Of a stretch of DNA of 62,790 bases, positions 60,235-62,790 are shown piece by piece. A program made the translations under genes and the position numbers. The notes under the pieces were generated by a model. That model was not told the origin of the DNA and ran no database searches. It saw only the letters and a program-made list of their open reading frames with translations. Position 1 is the stretch's first letter. Each line of letters opens with the position of its first letter. Source of the DNA: Chitinophaga pinensis (GTDB lineage Bacteria; Bacteroidota; Bacteroidia; NS11-12g; UBA955); the NCBI GenBank assembly GCA_945888525.1, contig CAMDAF010000012.1:1-62790 (forward strand), in the 5' to 3' direction.

Positions 60235-60708
60235 CTATTTGATTTTTACCATATCAATCCTATGCAAGCCAGGTGCATAATAATTCTCAGTGGTCTTGAT
60301 GGTTGTAAAATTAAATTTTTCAAAGAACCCAGATGAATGCTGCGTGGTATCTAATGTTAAAGGAAACAGAGGAAAAAACATTTCAGCCTCTTCCAAGCGG
60401 TATTTCAAAAGTTCTGAACCAAAACCTTTTTTGTGAAAATTTTGATGAACCATACCCCAAACTAGATTAATGCGTTGTTCATTTTTAGGTAAATACATTC
60501 CCCCACACGCTACAACTTTCCCTTGGGATTCAAGCACATAAAAATATTCTTTTTGAGTGTTTTGATAGGCCAAAATATTTTGATCTTTGCCATCCAACCA
60601 AAATTCAAAATCATTCAATTCATTTTCTGCAAAATACAGCGGAACATTGCTGTTGAACAATGCAATACAATATAATCGATCATCTTTGCCATATGGCCTT
60701 ATATTCAT
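60235..60708 (-). CDS. GNAT-family N-acetyltransferase
   Basis: 157 residues. GNAT fold: N-terminal NIRPYGKDDRLYCIALFNSN, strand GKVVACGGMYLP, acetyl-CoA loop WGMVHQNFHKKGFGSELLKY (the Q/RxxGxG/A variant HKKGFG), and a C-terminal strand LTLDTTQHSSGFFEKFNFTT. Substrate unknown. Just upstream of the membrane-protein gene, same strand. Confidence 0.85.
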   Translation of the reverse strand: MNIRPYGKDDRLYCIALFNSNVPLYFAENELNDFEFWLDGKDQNILAYQNTQKEYFYVLESQGKVVACGGMYLPKNEQRINLVWGMVHQNFHKKGFGSELLKYRLEEAEMFFPLFPLTLDTTQHSSGFFEKFNFTTIKTTENYYAPGLHRIDMVKIK

Positions 60709-60710
60709 AA

Positions 60711-60824
60711 ATCTATTTTAATCCAGAAGTTTTATTACTGCAATTTACCCAAAATGACAAAAGCAGCATACAGGCAATCATCACGCAATTAGAACATGCC
60801 AGATTTTTCCTTGTTCTATCTTAA
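60711..60824 (+). other. Protein-like coding scrap, unidentified
   Basis: A 37-codon plus-strand frame without start ends LLLQFTQNDKSSIQAIITQL then EHARFFLVLS and TAA 60822-60824. It looks like the C-terminus of a real protein, but I cannot name it; it could be chance. Confidence 0.25.
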
Positions 60825-60879
60825 AGCAAAAGTATAATTTATTTATCAATACATTAGACAACATCAAACATTATATTTT

Positions 60880-61077
60880 TCAAGGCGTATACATAATAAT
60901 TGAAATGAAATTCCAAATAGGAAACCGTATTAAAGCTTCTTGCACTGCAGGGAAGAGAATTTTTGCAGGACTAATTTTCTTTAATTCTTGTTTCAAAAAA
61001 TCATTGGGGTCTTGCCCATAGGCGTATGCTTCATTGCTGTAGCGTTCGTTCCAACGTTCGGTCCAAGTATTGCTCAT
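60880..61077 (-). pseudogene. Truncated SAM-dependent methyltransferase (N-terminal fragment)
   Basis: The first about 44 residues, SNTWTERWNERYSNEAYAYG then DPNDFLKQELKKISPAKILF, match the start of class I methyltransferases of the thiopurine/TehB-like group, in which KILFPAEGEGR would follow as the SAM loop. Instead the frame reads PAVQEALIRFPIWNFIS and stops; no SAM-binding part follows in any frame. The promoter element (61110-61117) is intact. Confidence 0.65.
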
Positions 61078-61109
61078 TTTATTGTTCTTTAAGTTTGATT
61101 GTGTTATTA

Positions 61110-61117
61110 CAAAAATA
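61110..61117 (-). promoter_or_regulatory. -7 promoter element of the truncated methyltransferase
   Basis: Minus strand TATTTTTG, 32 bases before ATG 61077. Confidence 0.4.
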
Positions 61118-61259
61118 ATTGTTTAATGGCAATGCGACAGCATTCGTGAACTAATTTTATTCGCAGACTTAGCGGAAATACTAAGAATTATATGATCACC
61201 AGAATAATTATTTTTGTTTTAAAGTATTACTAAGATATTGAGAAACTGAGAAAAGATAA

Positions 61260-61382
61260 ATTGATAAAATTGATACAGCACCGAAGGTAATTCTTATAGC
61301 GATTCCGGAAGAACTAAACCCTGCCCCCTACTTTGCACACTGGAGTGAAACGGAGTTGGGTATCCTATACACTATCCTTTAA
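61260..61382 (+). other. Coding scrap, probably part of a lost gene
   Basis: A 40-codon plus-strand frame, open from 61260 to TAA 61380-61382: TAPKVILIAIPEELNPAPYF then AHWSETELGILYTIL. Codon use looks typical, but there is no ATG, promoter or recognisable family. It overlaps the 3' end of the GH16 gene by 11 bases. Confidence 0.3.
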
Positions 61383-62790
61383 CGGCCTTCACCACCATAG
61401 GTACTCCTTCTATTGTATATCTTAAAAAGTATATACCTGAAGGTAAATGTTCCAGTCCATTGATTTCAATTTTTTCGTCTACTAAGTTGACCATTGTAGA
61501 GTATACCACCTGGCCTTCTAACGATTGTACTTCAATCTCTACATCTTCCATATCATTTGCATCGACTGATATCGTAAGATTATGGTTAAAAGGATTGGGA
61601 TACAGTTTTACGCTTGGTGATTTATATGCAGATTGAACGCTGCTTGTTGTTTCTTGATACACCCGGACATAATCTACCTCCATTGCGCTTTGGCTAAAAT
61701 TAGATGAGATATTATTTTGTATGGCCACATTCATCAACAAATACTGTTCTGAATCAAACGGCCATGTGCTGGCATTTTTATCGCTTGGATTGTAGGTATA
61801 ATGAACAATGGAATCGACACTAAAAACCATTTTATCGGCACTCCATTCCAAGGCATAAACATGAAATGCTGACGATGCGGTCGATACCGTCCGCCCACCT
61901 AAATTTAACGTAGCACCAAAACTCGAAGGCGTGTGCATGGCACTTTGTATGTAATTTTGATTGTTGCCCCAATGCTCCATAATATCTATTTCGCCACAGG
62001 CTGGCCAAGCAGTATTGCCAAAACCCCTGTTGTCCCAATAAGCACCATTCTCATCTATGTTTTTACCCAACATCCACAGAGCAGGCCATGTGCCTGCACC
62101 ACTAGGCAACTTGGCTCTAAACATTACCTTACCATATTTGAAGGCAAACTTTGAATTCAAACGGGCTGAGGTATAATTCTTGGTAAATCCCTGATCGGTA
62201 AAAGTCTCCCTTTTTGCTACAAGGTTTAAGTTCCCATTCTGCATAAACGAATTGTTGATCCGTTTGGTGTAATGCTGAATCTCTCCATTGTACCAAGAAC
62301 CGCCTTGCGGCAATTTGGTTTGGTGATGCCATTTGTTGCTGTCTAATGCGCCATTTCCATTGAACTCATCAGACCACACCAAGCTGTAATTCTTGTTGTC
62401 AACTACTTTGACAAATGCATAATTAAAGTCGTCGATATAGGCCCTTACTTTATCGGTGTTGTTCTCACCATTTATTTGCAAAAGCACGCGGTTAAAATCG
62501 GTACGTTGTATGGGAGGCAAAGATCCTCCATTTAAATTGAAGTAATTGTCGTTTTTAAAATCAAATGTTATGGTCTGCCATTGGTTGAGCACCACTGCTT
62601 TTATTATTTCCGATTGGGTTGTCCAAGGCTCAGCAAGCGTTCCGTCTTGGAGCTTCAAAGAAATCTGATTGCTTTGAGAACCGGTCAATCCGCTAGAAGG
62701 AATGTAAATATTAAGGGTAAAAACATGGTTTTCGAGCAGACTAAAATTGCGGCTCGCATCAAAACGCACATTGGCATACAAGCCGCCATT
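61372..62790 (-). CDS. Glycoside hydrolase family 16 (laminarinase-like), T9SS-exported, 5' end outside window
   Basis: 472 residues visible; the frame is open to the window end, so the start lies beyond it. A carbohydrate-binding-like beta domain (about 1-130, LENHVFTLNIYIPSSGL; GENNTDKVRAYIDDF) precedes the GH16 domain (about 135-385), which has LVWSDEFNGNGALDSNKWHH, WPALWMLGKN and the catalytic site WPACGEIDIMEHWGN (two Glu and an Asp). The C-terminal type A sorting tail (SVKLYPNPFNHNLTISV, then GIYFLRYTIEG) sends it through the T9SS. It should cleave beta-1,3- or mixed-linkage glucan outside the cell. Confidence 0.92.
   Translation of the reverse strand, partial: NGGLYANVRFDASRNFSLLENHVFTLNIYIPSSGLTGSQSNQISLKLQDGTLAEPWTTQSEIIKAVVLNQWQTITFDFKNDNYFNLNGGSLPPIQRTDFNRVLLQINGENNTDKVRAYIDDFNYAFVKVVDNKNYSLVWSDEFNGNGALDSNKWHHQTKLPQGGSWYNGEIQHYTKRINNSFMQNGNLNLVAKRETFTDQGFTKNYTSARLNSKFAFKYGKVMFRAKLPSGAGTWPALWMLGKNIDENGAYWDNRGFGNTAWPACGEIDIMEHWGNNQNYIQSAMHTPSSFGATLNLGGRTVSTASSAFHVYALEWSADKMVFSVDSIVHYTYNPSDKNASTWPFDSEQYLLMNVAIQNNISSNFSQSAMEVDYVRVYQETTSSVQSAYKSPSVKLYPNPFNHNLTISVDANDMEDVEIEVQSLEGQVVYSTMVNLVDEKIEINGLEHLPSGIYFLRYTIEGVPMVVKAVKG

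Noticed and set aside
1-62790. tRNA or rRNA genes
   Set aside because: No intergenic stretch showed a T-loop GTTCGA-type box with matching acceptor arms, nor conserved rRNA segments.

Overview
The window reads as chromosome of a low-to-moderate GC member of the Bacteroidota. Reasons: parts of the type IX secretion system (T9SS: PorQ, PorX, Plug), two secreted proteins with T9SS C-terminal sorting tails, TonB receptors, families largely confined to this phylum (DUF4249, DUF3276, DUF4920, DUF3467, long NusB, Bacteroidota-type arginine decarboxylase) and, before many genes, the phylum's -7 promoter element TAnnTTTG, usually without a Shine-Dalgarno sequence. I cannot place it below phylum. No tRNA, rRNA, CRISPR array, prophage or intact transposase gene was seen.

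Layout. 1-4.2 kb: end of a TonB receptor with a DUF4249 lipoprotein, PorQ, a PUR-like nucleic-acid-binding protein, a secreted unknown. 4.2-8 kb (minus): a cytochrome-like lipoprotein with an odd CxxxCH motif, Lon, KtrA. 8.1-11.6 kb (plus): two outer-membrane proteins overlapping pdxJ. 11.6-16.2 kb (minus): the run nusB-DUF1573-yajC-coaE, and recG. 16.2-24.7 kb (plus): small lipoprotein, an isolated aminotransferase, a decayed lipoprotein, rpsA (strong Shine-Dalgarno, TTG start, helix-hairpin-helix tail), the (p)ppGpp enzyme, a Fur regulator overlapping purA. 24.8-31.2 kb (minus): icd, a 49-residue basic protein, and abcF-plug-porX. 31.2-32.8 kb is a gene graveyard: 3' ends of an aminotransferase, a histidine kinase and a DsbA/FrnE oxidoreductase, with one intact response regulator.

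32.8-41.7 kb is the metal and cofactor part: a DtxR-type repressor and a TonB receptor diverge around a perfect palindrome, then pckA, a FecCD permease with its ATPase, a small accessory islet (orphan ORF, two large RNA hairpins, a cysteine-less thioredoxin-like protein) and ribBA. 41.7-50.8 kb is mixed metabolism and signalling: pdxH, a glycosyltransferase, a HAD phosphatase, a TlpA-like protein, a PhoB/PhoR-like pair, DUF4920, DUF3467, arginine decarboxylase, a PorT-like barrel, a LuxC-like reductase. 50.9-62.8 kb: an 847-residue T9SS cargo protein, a conserved unknown, PpiD, the run hppD-BtuF-like-map, a 500-bp array of REP-like palindromes with compensatory changes, a membrane protein, a GNAT acetyltransferase, a truncated methyltransferase with other coding scraps, and a GH16 glucanase running off the end.

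Points most worth a second look: the DtxR/TonB operator, the paired-hairpin RNA at 39.73-39.91 kb, the covarying repeats at 59.28-59.78 kb, the graveyard at 31.2-32.8 kb, the unusual rpsA, and six genes whose ATG lies 4-7 nt after the -7 box, which suggests leaderless mRNAs. I did not find a clearly new multi-gene defence or biosynthetic system; the closest candidates are these RNA and regulatory features.
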